The notes: generated by a model not told the origin, from the sequence alone. A DNA stretch of 12,999 bases from Enteractinococcus sp. (GCA_029267455.1 JAJUIX010000009.1:1-12999); one strand, 5' to 3'. Shown: positions 1-6,595, counted from the stretch's first letter. Numbers and translations: made by a program.

Positions 1-348
1 GGCACGAACTTCAGAAGCGGCGCGGTTGCGATTATCCGTCAAGCATTCCACAAGTAATGCTGATCCTTCAGGGCCGCGCACTTCATACATAATCTCGTCG
101 TAATCAATGACTTCGCCGGTCAGCCCTGCGCCACGTTTAATGGCACGCTCGATATTGTCGTTGGGTACCGATTGCTTTTTGGCTTTCGTGACCGCAACGT
201 CTAATGCGGGGTTGCCATCAATATCAGCCCCTCCGGCACGAGCCGCTACTTCAATGGCCTTGATGTGGGTGGCATACATTTTGGCGCGCTTAGCATCTAA
301 CGCAGCTTTTTTATGTCGCGTTGTATGCCATTTTGAGTGACCTGCCAC
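1..348 (-). CDS. yebC: YebC/PmpR family protein, N-terminal part (runs off window)
   Basis: The leftward frame starts at GTG 346-348 and continues past base 1, showing 116 of the roughly 250 residues usual for the family. The first residues read [14 protein letters not shown], close to the invariant YebC start (MAGHSKW..). They are followed by [39 protein letters not shown] and [11 protein letters not shown], all hallmark YebC segments. Family knowledge: YebC/PmpR proteins were long annotated as DNA-binding regulators, and some members relieve ribosome stalling on proline-rich stretches; which role applies here cannot be told. The GTG start is supported by a GAGAGGAG Shine-Dalgarno about 9 nt upstream and by the exact family N-terminus. 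A possible promoter (408-413) and a leader hairpin (365-382) lie between it and the upstream hydrolase gene, so it may be transcribed on its own. In many actinobacteria yebC precedes ruvC, which would be outside this window. Confidence 0.95.
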   Translation of the reverse strand, partial: MAGHSKWHTTRHKKAALDAKRAKMYATHIKAIEVAARAGGADIDGNPALDVAVTKAKKQSVPNDNIERAIKRGAGLTGEVIDYDEIMYEVRGPEGSALLVECLTDNRNRAASEVRA

Positions 349-364
349 GGTATAGAACTCCTCT

Positions 365-382
365 CCCGTTGAATGCAACGGG
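365..382 (-). promoter_or_regulatory. Perfect hairpin in the yebC 5' leader
   Basis: CCCGTTG (365-371) and CAACGGG (376-382) form a perfect 7-bp stem around a 4-nt loop. On the minus strand the closing GGG runs directly into the GAGAGGAG Shine-Dalgarno of yebC. There is no T-tract after it, so it is not a conventional terminator. A role in translation or transcript stability is inference. Confidence 0.5.
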
Positions 383-407
383 CGTTAGGGGTTAACTGAT
401 TGCCCCC

Positions 408-413
408 ATTATA
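408..413 (-). promoter_or_regulatory. Candidate -10 box for yebC
   Basis: The minus strand reads TATAAT, a perfect consensus -10 hexamer, about 60 nt upstream of the yebC GTG and just past the hydrolase stop codon. No good -35 is visible at 16-18 bp (the sequence there is near CTGCTG). Transcription would begin near 400, giving a leader of roughly 50 nt that holds the 365-382 hairpin. Confidence 0.45.
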
Positions 414-425
414 GGCACTAGTGCG

Positions 426-1751
426 CTATTCAGCAGTTTTTGGGCCTGCGAGGCTTAATCGACGCTCAGAAGAAGTACTCAGCAAGAGATGTAACCAGGT
501 CAGTACCGCAGACTCGAACCGGTCAGGATCTACGTTCCATTCCCGGGTATGACGAGCATCCCGAAAGCGGATCAAACTCACCAACTGTGGGTTTTTCCTT
601 GCAAGCTGTGCTGACGGTCCAATCGGGACGAAATCATCATCCTCCGAGTGCAAGATGAGCACAGGATGTTTGAGATCGTGTGAGCGTGTGACCCAATCGA
701 GGGAGCTCAAATCAACGGGTGTCGCTAAGCCGGTGATGGTTCTCCCCCAGGGCGATTCGATAAGCCAGCGTCCAAGCTTTCCTGCCGGATGTGGGAGTCG
801 GTTGATTCTCGCTTGGTGCCGTAATACGTCGAGCCAATCAATCACTGGGCCGATCAGGACCAGGCCTCGAACATAGCGGGCCAACGCTGAGCGGTGCACA
901 GTCTGCAGACTGACAGCTCCTCCCATGGAATAGCCTGCTAAAACAACCGACTTCGCGCCATTATTGAGAGCATAAAGAATTGCTGCTTCAACATCAGGCC
1001 ATTCTGTGGCACCGAGGCCATAGCGTTTATCAGGGGCATCTGGCGCTTCCCCATCGTTTCGGTACGAGATAAGCAATCCGGGCATCCCCATGCGTTGGGC
1101 TATGCCCATCATGCGCAGCCCTTCGTTTCGTTTTGAACCACGCCCGTGTACGGTAATCATCCACGTTTCATGATGTGGTGTCTGGCGTGTGGGCGGAATA
1201 AACCAAGCCGGAGCTAGACCATCGTCAACTGGAATAAGTACGTCCTGGTAGGTGTAGCCAGCTTGTGCAGGACTAGGCCAAACAAATCCTGCCCAGCGGC
1301 CTCGACCAGCGGCGGCGAGGTCTCCGTGATACACCTCTTCCACCACCCGGGTGACCGTTTGATTTTTGAGGTTGAAGGAAACGATTTCGCCTATCCGAGC
1401 AATGCCTTCTCCAGAATGAAAGACCAAAGCATAACGTCCGCGCACCGTGGTTTGGTTGGTGATGCCCAATTCGACAAGATCCTGTCCTCTCGGACCCGCC
1501 CCAGGACGATATGCAACGACTCGGACATCTTCGGCTGGAGACGGTTCGGGAGTGACGACTGTACGGGCAAAGATGGAAGCTAGGGTGGGAATTGCAGCTA
1601 ATGCTGTGCCGGCAATAGCTCCGGTTACCGCTCCAATGGCGGACCAGCGAATAGTACGTTTCGCCCCTCGATTTTGGGTGCGACGAAATGGTACGCGAAC
1701 AAAGTTACTCAGGTTGTCATCACCCATATCTACATTCTTACTTGAATACAC
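426..1751 (-). CDS. Membrane-anchored alpha/beta hydrolase (serine hydrolase, substrate unknown)
   Basis: Counting from GTG 1749-1751 the protein has 441 residues. A basic N-terminus (about 20-34) precedes one hydrophobic segment (about 36-62, AIGAVTGAIAGTALAAIPTL), so it is probably a signal anchor with the catalytic domain outside the membrane. The hydrolase fold occupies about 195-425. Visible catalytic elements are the oxyanion-loop motif VHGRGS, the nucleophile elbow GYSMGG (Ser275), the acid in HSEDDDFVP (about Asp372) and the base in DARHTREW (His401). The family covers esterases, lipases and peptidases, and the substrate cannot be inferred here. The start is uncertain: GTG 1751 lacks a Shine-Dalgarno, and ATG 1725-1727, eight codons later, follows a weak AAGTAAG stretch. 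The gene is divergent from msrB, sharing about 105 nt of upstream DNA, and lies 77 nt before yebC. No hydrolase-specific regulatory site was recognised. Confidence 0.9.
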   Translation of the reverse strand: MYSSKNVDMGDDNLSNFVRVPFRRTQNRGAKRTIRWSAIGAVTGAIAGTALAAIPTLASIFARTVVTPEPSPAEDVRVVAYRPGAGPRGQDLVELGITNQTTVRGRYALVFHSGEGIARIGEIVSFNLKNQTVTRVVEEVYHGDLAAAGRGRWAGFVWPSPAQAGYTYQDVLIPVDDGLAPAWFIPPTRQTPHHETWMITVHGRGSKRNEGLRMMGIAQRMGMPGLLISYRNDGEAPDAPDKRYGLGATEWPDVEAAILYALNNGAKSVVLAGYSMGGAVSLQTVHRSALARYVRGLVLIGPVIDWLDVLRHQARINRLPHPAGKLGRWLIESPWGRTITGLATPVDLSSLDWVTRSHDLKHPVLILHSEDDDFVPIGPSAQLARKNPQLVSLIRFRDARHTREWNVDPDRFESAVLTWLHLLLSTSSERRLSLAGPKTAE

Positions 1752-1844
1752 GAATTTCGCTAGCGTGTCGTCGAGTTTTACCTCATTGCGTATGGAGCTG
1801 TTTTGCAGTCAGGTAAATGTCTAGATCCTGACCGTGCTGGGCGA

Positions 1845-1850
1845 TAGATT
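1845..1850 (+). promoter_or_regulatory. Candidate -10 box of a leaderless msrB transcript
   Basis: TAGATT fits the actinobacterial TAnnnT -10 pattern and ends 6 nt before the A of the msrB ATG at 1857. Transcription would then begin at or next to the start codon. There is no Shine-Dalgarno before the ATG (the bases are agcaac), which agrees with leaderless translation. No clear -35 is visible. Confidence 0.5.
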
Positions 1851-1856
1851 AGCAAC

Positions 1857-2312
1857 ATGACACACCACGCTCATCAATCCGATGCCGCAAGCCAACCACT
1901 TTCTCGCGAACAAGCTCAGGCGCTGTCAGAGCAACAGTGGCGCGAACGCCTCAGTCCTGAAGCATATCAAGTGCTGCGTCAAGCCGGTACGGAACGGCCA
2001 TATACCGGCGAGTATTGGGATAGCGACGAGATCGGGACCTACTCCTGCCGCGCATGTGGCACAGAGCTGTTCTCTTCTTCGACGAAATTCGATGCCCGTT
2101 GCGGTTGGCCGTCGTTCTACGCTCCCACCGATAACGAGCGCATCACTTATGTCGAGGATCATTCTCTTGGCATGACGCGTGTGGAGGTGCGCTGCAGTAA
2201 CTGTGATTCCCATCTCGGGCATGTCTTTGCCGGCGAAGGTTTCGATACCCCCACGGATCTTCGGTATTGTATAAATTCCTTGAGTTTAGATTTGACAAAA
2301 CGCGAAGATTAA
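1857..2312 (+). CDS. msrB: Peptide-methionine (R)-S-oxide reductase MsrB
   Basis: The enzyme reduces the R-sulfoxide of oxidised methionine in proteins back to methionine, using thioredoxin, normally in the cytoplasm. The 151-residue length is typical. All landmarks are present: zinc-binding pairs CRAC (Cys64, Cys67) and CSNC (Cys113, Cys116), the CGWPSF motif (82-87), SHLGHVF (118-124) and RYCINS with the catalytic Cys138. Cys82 in CGWPSF is a plausible resolving cysteine. The start at ATG 1857 leaves about 25 extra N-terminal residues before the family core (EQQWRERLSPEAYQVLR). No signal peptide is seen. A TAnnnT box 6 nt upstream and the lack of a Shine-Dalgarno suggest a leaderless mRNA. 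The gene stands alone: divergent from the hydrolase and 66 nt before DUF3000 on the same strand, with no terminator recognised between them. Confidence 0.97.
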   Translation: MTHHAHQSDAASQPLSREQAQALSEQQWRERLSPEAYQVLRQAGTERPYTGEYWDSDEIGTYSCRACGTELFSSSTKFDARCGWPSFYAPTDNERITYVEDHSLGMTRVEVRCSNCDSHLGHVFAGEGFDTPTDLRYCINSLSLDLTKRED

Positions 2313-2366
2313 TTTCTGGGTCTGGAATTTTCGGCGAGTCGTCACGAAATCCTTCAACTCCGGGTT

Positions 2367-2372
2367 TAACCT
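2367..2372 (+). promoter_or_regulatory. Candidate -10 box immediately upstream of the DUF3000 gene
   Basis: TAACCT matches TAnnnT and ends 6 nt before the GTG at 2379. This spacing suits a leaderless start. The GGAGG at 2373-2377 lies only 1 nt before the GTG, too close to act as a normal Shine-Dalgarno. No convincing -35 was found. Confidence 0.35.
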
Positions 2373-2378
2373 GGAGGT

Positions 2379-2972
2379 GTGAATCCCCACCAAGCTCATG
2401 CGCAAGCTTTGCACTCAGCGCCGCAGACGTTCCGGGTCGCATTGGACCAACTGCGGCAAGCCGACACGCGCGATGAAGTTGAGCTCGCTGAGGTGCCAGC
2501 GCCCGCCAAGCTAGCCCCTTACGCCGTTGCGATGTCCGCTGATGTCAACGGCAGAGATGGCGACGTCCTGGCTGTTGGGCGTTTTATTCTGTTGTATGAC
2601 CCGCAGTATTCGCAGGTTTGGGATGGAAATTTTCGTATTGTTACATACATTCGGACCAGCCTCGAGTCAGACGTCGGTGAAGATCCACTGGTTTCCGAGG
2701 TAGCTTGGACTTGGATGGTTGAGGCCCTAGACGAGGCGTCCGCGACGTATCGACAGCCCGGGGGGACGGCAAGTCGGGTGCTCTCACAGAGCTTCGGAAT
2801 GTTAGATCAGCAGGTGGAGACGATAGACTTAGAATTGCGTGCGTCGTGGACGCCCGCCGGTGATCATCTCAACAGACACCTGACCGCCTGGAGCGATATG
2901 GTGTGCACGTTCGCCGGACTACCGCCAAGTAGCGACGGTGTGATACCACTCAACCCAATACGAAGGAAGTAA
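2379..2972 (+). CDS. DUF3000 family protein (function unknown)
   Basis: A 197-residue soluble protein with no signal peptide or membrane segment. The core pattern is FRVALDQLRQA (about 18-28), the acidic/proline stretch VELAEVPAPAKLAPYAVAMSADV (34-56), GDVLAVGRFILLYDPQ and SEVAWTWMVEALDEA, then a C-terminal FAGLPPSSDG segment. I recognise this as DUF3000, an actinobacterial family of unknown function. It is regularly found immediately upstream of ribonuclease D, as here. That conserved pairing suggests a functional or translational link, but the role is not known to me. The start is uncertain: GTG 2379 follows GGAGG by one base, and the next in-frame option, TTG 2409, lacks a ribosome-binding site. 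The GTG fits the family, in which a short variable tail precedes the FRxALxxLR helix. The gene ends with TAA 2970-2972, and ribonuclease D begins 2 or 53 nt later depending on its true start. Confidence 0.88.
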   Translation: MNPHQAHAQALHSAPQTFRVALDQLRQADTRDEVELAEVPAPAKLAPYAVAMSADVNGRDGDVLAVGRFILLYDPQYSQVWDGNFRIVTYIRTSLESDVGEDPLVSEVAWTWMVEALDEASATYRQPGGTASRVLSQSFGMLDQQVETIDLELRASWTPAGDHLNRHLTAWSDMVCTFAGLPPSSDGVIPLNPIRRK

Positions 2973-3025
2973 CGATTTCTAGCGCCCATCTCACCGCAGA
3001 TGATTCAGAAGAATCACCTGCTGCA

Positions 3026-4273
3026 ATGTCTGCATCTCAGTCTCCAGAGCAGGGTCCTGAACCGGTTCTCATAGAGGCTCCTGCAGGTGGGATCCCGCCA
3101 GTTATCGATACTGAAGCACAACTACACCACGCTGCCGAAAAGCTGCGGGCCGGCTCTGGGCCAGTTGCCGTTGATACAGAACGCGCTAGTGGGTATCGCT
3201 ATGGTCAACGTGCTTTCTTAATCCAGCTTAAACGCGAAGGTGACACCATATGGCTGATAGATCCCGAAGCGCTTGACGATCTGCAGCCGATCCAAGACGC
3301 CCTGTCGGGAGTAGAGTGGATTCTCCATGCTGCCATTCAAGACCTCCCCTCCTTGGGTCAGGCTGGGTTATGGCCCGATCGGCTATTTGATACTGAACTT
3401 GCCGGACGCTTGCTTGGGTATCACCGTGTAAGTTTGTCGGCGCTTTTGGAGTATAAGCTCAATATCACGCTGGCAAAAGAGCACTCTGCAGCTGACTGGT
3501 CAATCCGTCCGTTATCCGAAGACATGCGGAACTATGCTGCACTCGATGTGGAGTTTCTCCATGAATTGCGCGAGGCGATGACGGCAGAGTTGGCCAGCGA
3601 ACACAAACTCGAAATCGCCTATGAAGAATTCGACTCACTTCTCACCCGGCCACGCAAACCGCCCCGTAAGGATCCCTGGCGTAAAACCTCCGGTATACAC
3701 GAAATTACCGATCGTAAGACCCTCGCCATTGTTCGCTCACTATGGACGACCCGTGAGAAGCTTGCGAAATCGCGAGATCTGCCCCCGGGCAAGCTGCTAA
3801 ATGATCGAACACTCATAGCTGTGGCCAAGGCCAAACCACGGACCGTGCCACAACTTATGCAGATCCCGCGCATGCGCCGTAAAGCAGCCGCTCGGGATGC
3901 GCGACGGTGGCTTCAGGCAATACAAGACGGCATGAAAGCCGCGCAGGATCCAGATAAAGTTCCACCGATGCGCGTTAGTTCTCAGGCCCCTCCGGCCATT
4001 AAAGCCTGGCGAGAAAAGGATCCGCTGGCTGCCCGACGGCTTCAAACCTGCCGCAAGCGACTAGCTCGTCTTGCGAATGAGCAAAGCATTCCACTAGAAA
4101 ATCTTTTACTCCCCGAGACGCTGCGCGAACTCTGTTGGCGACCCCCAGAACCGATTACTCCGGATTCGATTGAACGTCGACTCCGGGACCTTGGAGCGCG
4201 ACCCTGGCAAGTGCAGGCAACATCTGCGATCATCACCGTCGCACTTCTAGATCCAGATCCACTAGATACGTAG
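3026..4273 (+). CDS. rnd: Ribonuclease D family 3'-5' exonuclease with HRDC domain
   Basis: A DEDDy-type exonuclease, known in the family for trimming 3' ends of tRNA and other stable RNA in the cytoplasm. The 415 residues show exonuclease motif I VDTERASG (Asp50, Glu52), motif II HAAIQDL (Asp106) and motif III YAALD (Tyr170, Asp174). An HRDC nucleic-acid-binding domain follows at about 225-300 (RSLWTTREKLAKSRDLPP, LLNDRTLIAVAKAKP). A second helical, HRDC-like region lies near 335-405. The length is normal for the actinobacterial form. ATG 3026 has only a distant AGAAG upstream. The frame is open 17 codons further back to an ATT at 2975, which sits 5 nt after GGAAG and 2 nt after the DUF3000 stop, so the real start may be there. 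Co-transcription with DUF3000 is likely. In related genomes dxs normally follows; here a Rieske gene does. Confidence 0.95.
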   Translation: MSASQSPEQGPEPVLIEAPAGGIPPVIDTEAQLHHAAEKLRAGSGPVAVDTERASGYRYGQRAFLIQLKREGDTIWLIDPEALDDLQPIQDALSGVEWILHAAIQDLPSLGQAGLWPDRLFDTELAGRLLGYHRVSLSALLEYKLNITLAKEHSAADWSIRPLSEDMRNYAALDVEFLHELREAMTAELASEHKLEIAYEEFDSLLTRPRKPPRKDPWRKTSGIHEITDRKTLAIVRSLWTTREKLAKSRDLPPGKLLNDRTLIAVAKAKPRTVPQLMQIPRMRRKAAARDARRWLQAIQDGMKAAQDPDKVPPMRVSSQAPPAIKAWREKDPLAARRLQTCRKRLARLANEQSIPLENLLLPETLRELCWRPPEPITPDSIERRLRDLGARPWQVQATSAIITVALLDPDPLDT

Positions 4274-4313
4274 TTCTCAGAATGTCAACGCCTCTATGGC
4301 TCATCACGAATGG

Positions 4314-4319
4314 TACTAA
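4314..4319 (+). promoter_or_regulatory. Weak candidate -10 box before the Rieske gene
   Basis: TACTAA is preceded by TGG, giving an extended -10-like TGnTACTAA, and ends 6 nt before ATG 4326. No Shine-Dalgarno precedes that ATG. The arrangement resembles the leaderless-type spacing of msrB and DUF3000, but the hexamer lacks the final T, so support is weak. Confidence 0.25.
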
Positions 4320-4325
4320 CACGCT

Positions 4326-4769
4326 ATGAGTTGCTGTCAAAATAAGCCCTCCCGTCGGACGTTTCTTGCCGCAGGTGGTTTCACCACTGCAGCGATCACG
4401 CTGGCGGCCTGCACCTCAGAACCTGAACAAGACGAGTTCTCGGACGGCGAGATGACCCCCGCATTGGCGCTTGATGAATTGCCAGTCGGCGAGTCCGTCC
4501 AGATGGCGGTCGGGGCCAACCAGATCCTTATGTATCGGGAAAATGCAGAAACGGTACATGCCTATTCGGCCGTGTGCACGCATCAGGGTTGTATCGTTGG
4601 TGTAGGCGAAAACGAGCCCACGGCTCCATTTGTTTGCCCGTGTCACGCTTCGAGCTTTGAAAAAGTTAGCGGCGCGGTGATCTCTGGGCCGGCATCGGCT
4701 CCCCTCACCCGTCATAAAACAACTATCACCGATGGCTGGGTACACGTCGAAGTAGAACCAGCAACATAG
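4326..4769 (+). CDS. Tat-exported Rieske [2Fe-2S] lipoprotein
   Basis: A 147-residue protein with a twin-arginine signal (SRRTFLAAGGF, Arg10-Arg11), a hydrophobic stretch and a lipobox LAAC (Cys29). It should be exported folded and anchored to the outer face of the membrane by a lipid. The Rieske domain fills about 46-145. Cluster ligands are Cys84 and His86 in CTHQGC, and Cys104 and His107 in CPCHASSF. Cys89 and Cys106 form the usual disulfide pair, and GAVISGPASAPL is the third Rieske loop. Such small Rieske lipoproteins are one-electron carriers. The partner is unknown, because no cytochrome b, oxidase or dioxygenase subunit lies nearby. It is not a bc1-complex QcrA, which is longer and has extra transmembrane helices. 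It follows ribonuclease D by 52 nt on the same strand and converges, 6 nt apart, with the PLDc_N-like gene, without a visible terminator. Confidence 0.93.
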   Translation: MSCCQNKPSRRTFLAAGGFTTAAITLAACTSEPEQDEFSDGEMTPALALDELPVGESVQMAVGANQILMYRENAETVHAYSAVCTHQGCIVGVGENEPTAPFVCPCHASSFEKVSGAVISGPASAPLTRHKTTITDGWVHVEVEPAT

Positions 4770-4775
4770 TTTGCT

Positions 4776-5027
4776 TCAGGTGCCGGGCGTGCGGTACTTC
4801 CCACGCCCCGGCCTTGGTCGTCCCATCGACTGTCGGTCAGCACCCTTGATCGTAGGATCCCAATCGGGTTCTGCAGCTTTCCTGCGCGGATAGTACCGCT
4901 TTATCCACCACCACCAGGCCAGCGAACCTATCCCTGGAAGAATCAGAATCGCGAACATCCACCACAACCGCTGCATCGGATGCACTGGGGCGCTGCTGAG
5001 ATTCCAGAGCGACCACCCCATGAGCAC
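4776..5027 (-). CDS. Small PLDc_N-like membrane protein (N-terminus probably longer than shown)
   Basis: From GTG 5025-5027 the product has 83 residues. One clear transmembrane helix (about 20-42, LWWMFAILILPGIGSLAWWW) carries the PGIG turn typical of the PLDc_N domain (two helices, the second ending near a basic patch), here followed by KRYYPRRK and a charged tail rich in Pro, Arg and Gly. PLDc_N domains occur in cardiolipin-synthase-type enzymes and in many stand-alone small membrane proteins of unknown role. No phospholipase HKD motif is present, so I do not call it an enzyme. The frame stays open upstream to a TGA at about 5114 and encodes the expected first helix (AEISLSLASIGLLVLMGWSL), which GTG 5027 would cut in half. 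No ATG, GTG or TTG lies there, but ATT 5079-5081 follows AGAAAG by 6 nt. The true start may therefore be ATT 5081 (101 residues). It lies downstream of the aldo/keto reductase and is probably co-transcribed with it. Confidence 0.7.
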   Translation of the reverse strand: MLMGWSLWNLSSAPVHPMQRLWWMFAILILPGIGSLAWWWWIKRYYPRRKAAEPDWDPTIKGADRQSMGRPRPGRGKYRTPGT

Positions 5028-5114
5028 CAGTAGGCCAATGGATGCTAGAGACAGAGAGATTTCCGCTACGGTGGTGATAATCTGCTGCTTTCTTTTGTGA
5101 TGGGCGCGACGAGA

Positions 5115-6089
5115 TCAGTACAAGGCGATATTAGCAGCCGGCGGGAAGATATCATCGAGCGCTGCAAGATCATTCGAGGTCAATTCGTGCTCGAGGGCAG
5201 CCGCATTTTGTTGGACTTGTTCCACGCGGGTAGCTCCTGCGATAACCGAGGCAATCGGAACCTGTGCTGCTAACCAACCAAAAGCCACCTCGACCTCAGT
5301 CATACCGCGTTCTGCGGCAAAAGCGGAATACCGGTCAAGCTGCTCCCAGTTTGCGTTACTGACCATATGTTGCCGGACATAGGATAGTCGAGCGCCCTTT
5401 GGTCCGCCCGCTGGATTGTACTTGCCAGTCAGTAAGCCATTATTCAGAGGAAAATACGGGAAGACGCCAAGCCCAAAGGCCCTTGCCGCTGGTAGCACTT
5501 CTAATTCGGCTCGGCGGTCCATGAGGTTGTAATGGTTCTGTGCTGAAATGAAACGTTCTGTGCCAATTTCTTTTGCCACATATTCAGCCTGAGCGATTTG
5601 CCATCCTGCTAAGTTTGAGTGCCCAATGTAGCGAACTTTGCCATCACGCACGAGTTGGTCCAAAGCGGCCAAAGTCTCCTCGATCGGTGTATGAGGATCT
5701 GGCGTGTGGTACTGCAAAAGATCGATGTAGTCGGTATTTAGCCGCCGCAACGACGATTCAACAGCGTTGAGGATGTAACGGCGTGAACCCCGTGCTCCGA
5801 AATCTGGTCCATTAGTGCCCCGCATGTCCATACCGAACTTAGTAGCAATAACGACTTCGTCGCGAACGGATTTCAGTGCCTGCCCTAGGTATTGCTCCGA
5901 CAACCCGGGCTTTTTACCATAGGTATCGGCGGTATCGAAGAACGTGATGCCCGCATCTACTGCAGCGTGCACCACGCGAATGGCTGCGCTTGCTTCCTCG
6001 GTGGCTGAATGAGGTCGTCCCAGATTATTGCAACCAAACCCAATGGCGGAAACCACGAGACCAGAAGCTCCAACGCGACGAAACTCCAC
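5115..6089 (-). CDS. Aldo/keto reductase (NADPH-dependent oxidoreductase)
   Basis: A complete 324-residue TIM-barrel reductase, expected to reduce aldehydes or ketones with NADPH in the cytoplasm. The catalytic tetrad is intact: Asp52 and Tyr57 in FFDTADTYG, Lys84 in IATKFG and His128 in LLQYHTPD. Also visible are the N-terminal MEFRRVGASGLVVSAIGFGC strand, the GHSNLAGWQI segment, the Q-N-H-Y-N-L-M-D-R loop, and the coenzyme-binding VIAGATRVEQVQQN near the C-terminus. These fit the bacterial YajO/Tas-like, potassium-channel-beta-like branch. The substrate cannot be deduced. The ATG start matches the family N-terminus. It begins 2 nt after the stop codon of the WGR-like gene, so the two are almost certainly one transcription unit, with a likely promoter near 6635-6640. 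Composition looks like that of its neighbours, with no sign of transfer. Confidence 0.95.
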   Translation of the reverse strand: MEFRRVGASGLVVSAIGFGCNNLGRPHSATEEASAAIRVVHAAVDAGITFFDTADTYGKKPGLSEQYLGQALKSVRDEVVIATKFGMDMRGTNGPDFGARGSRRYILNAVESSLRRLNTDYIDLLQYHTPDPHTPIEETLAALDQLVRDGKVRYIGHSNLAGWQIAQAEYVAKEIGTERFISAQNHYNLMDRRAELEVLPAARAFGLGVFPYFPLNNGLLTGKYNPAGGPKGARLSYVRQHMVSNANWEQLDRYSAFAAERGMTEVEVAFGWLAAQVPIASVIAGATRVEQVQQNAAALEHELTSNDLAALDDIFPPAANIALY

Positions 6090-6091
6090 AA

Positions 6092-6595
6092 CTAGTTCCT
6101 TTCTATTTTCATTCGGTCAGCGCGAAAATCAGTCTTCCGTAATGCTTCGTGAGCATATTTCTGCGCCTTGTGGAAATGCACCGTCAGAACGTCAAATGCA
6201 AAACTGGCCTTGGCTGATGCTACATCCCAGGCTTCGACGAGACCGAGACCACGCCACGCGAGCAGCGCGGTGTATTCCATCGCAAATTTTTCGGCATTGG
6301 TTCGTTCAACCCGAGTGGGTGCTAAGCCCTTATATTGAATGAACACCCTGCAACTTTCTTGATCTAAGTCGTTGATATCGACATAGTCGTCATGGGTGCT
6401 CTGCTCCGCAAAAGAGGCCAGCAACGCCTCCGCCTCGGAATGACTAGCCACATTTTCTACGGTAGTTGTTCCCGGCTCGCCGACTTTGCCGTGATGCAGG
6501 ATAAACTCACCGGTGTCTTCTTCCCACCAGGCTTCGCGATAGCGGGTCGGGCGATTGGCGCCCTCGGGTGTATAGTACATCCGCAGTATGGTCAC
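6092..6595 (-). CDS. WGR-like domain protein, function unknown
   Basis: A 167-residue soluble protein with no signal peptide. Residues about 5-75 resemble a WGR domain: an aromatic strand (MYYTPEG, YREAWWEEDTGEFILHHG), then KVGEPGTTTVENV and an EAEALLASFAEQ helix. The signature W-G-R-x-G is degenerate here (HHGKVG, residues 34-39). WGR domains in other proteins contact nucleic acid (for example in PARP-type proteins), but the altered motif makes that uncertain. The C-terminal half (about 80-167: FIQYKGLAPTRVERTNAEKF, LAWRGLGLVEAWDVASAK) is not recognised. GTG 6593-6595 is favoured because AAGGA (6601-6605) lies 5 nt upstream. The gene is the first of a leftward unit with the aldo/keto reductase 2 nt downstream, and it is insulated from acnA by the terminator at 6679-6712. 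The coding potential is solid; the family assignment is tentative. Confidence 0.75.
   Translation of the reverse strand: MTILRMYYTPEGANRPTRYREAWWEEDTGEFILHHGKVGEPGTTTVENVASHSEAEALLASFAEQSTHDDYVDINDLDQESCRVFIQYKGLAPTRVERTNAEKFAMEYTALLAWRGLGLVEAWDVASAKASFAFDVLTVHFHKAQKYAHEALRKTDFRADRMKIERN

Noticed and set aside
107..340. 77-codon plus-strand frame opposite yebC
   Set aside because: The minus strand encodes unmistakable YebC sequence; the plus-strand frame is a shadow.
1263..1824. Overlapping plus-strand frames across the hydrolase N-terminus and the msrB upstream region
   Set aside because: They are opposite the hydrolase coding region, show no domain-like features and conflict with each other.
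4296..4319. Tiny upstream frame (ATG 4296 to TAA 4319) in frame with the Rieske gene
   Set aside because: Seven codons without a ribosome-binding site; nothing suggests a leader peptide role.
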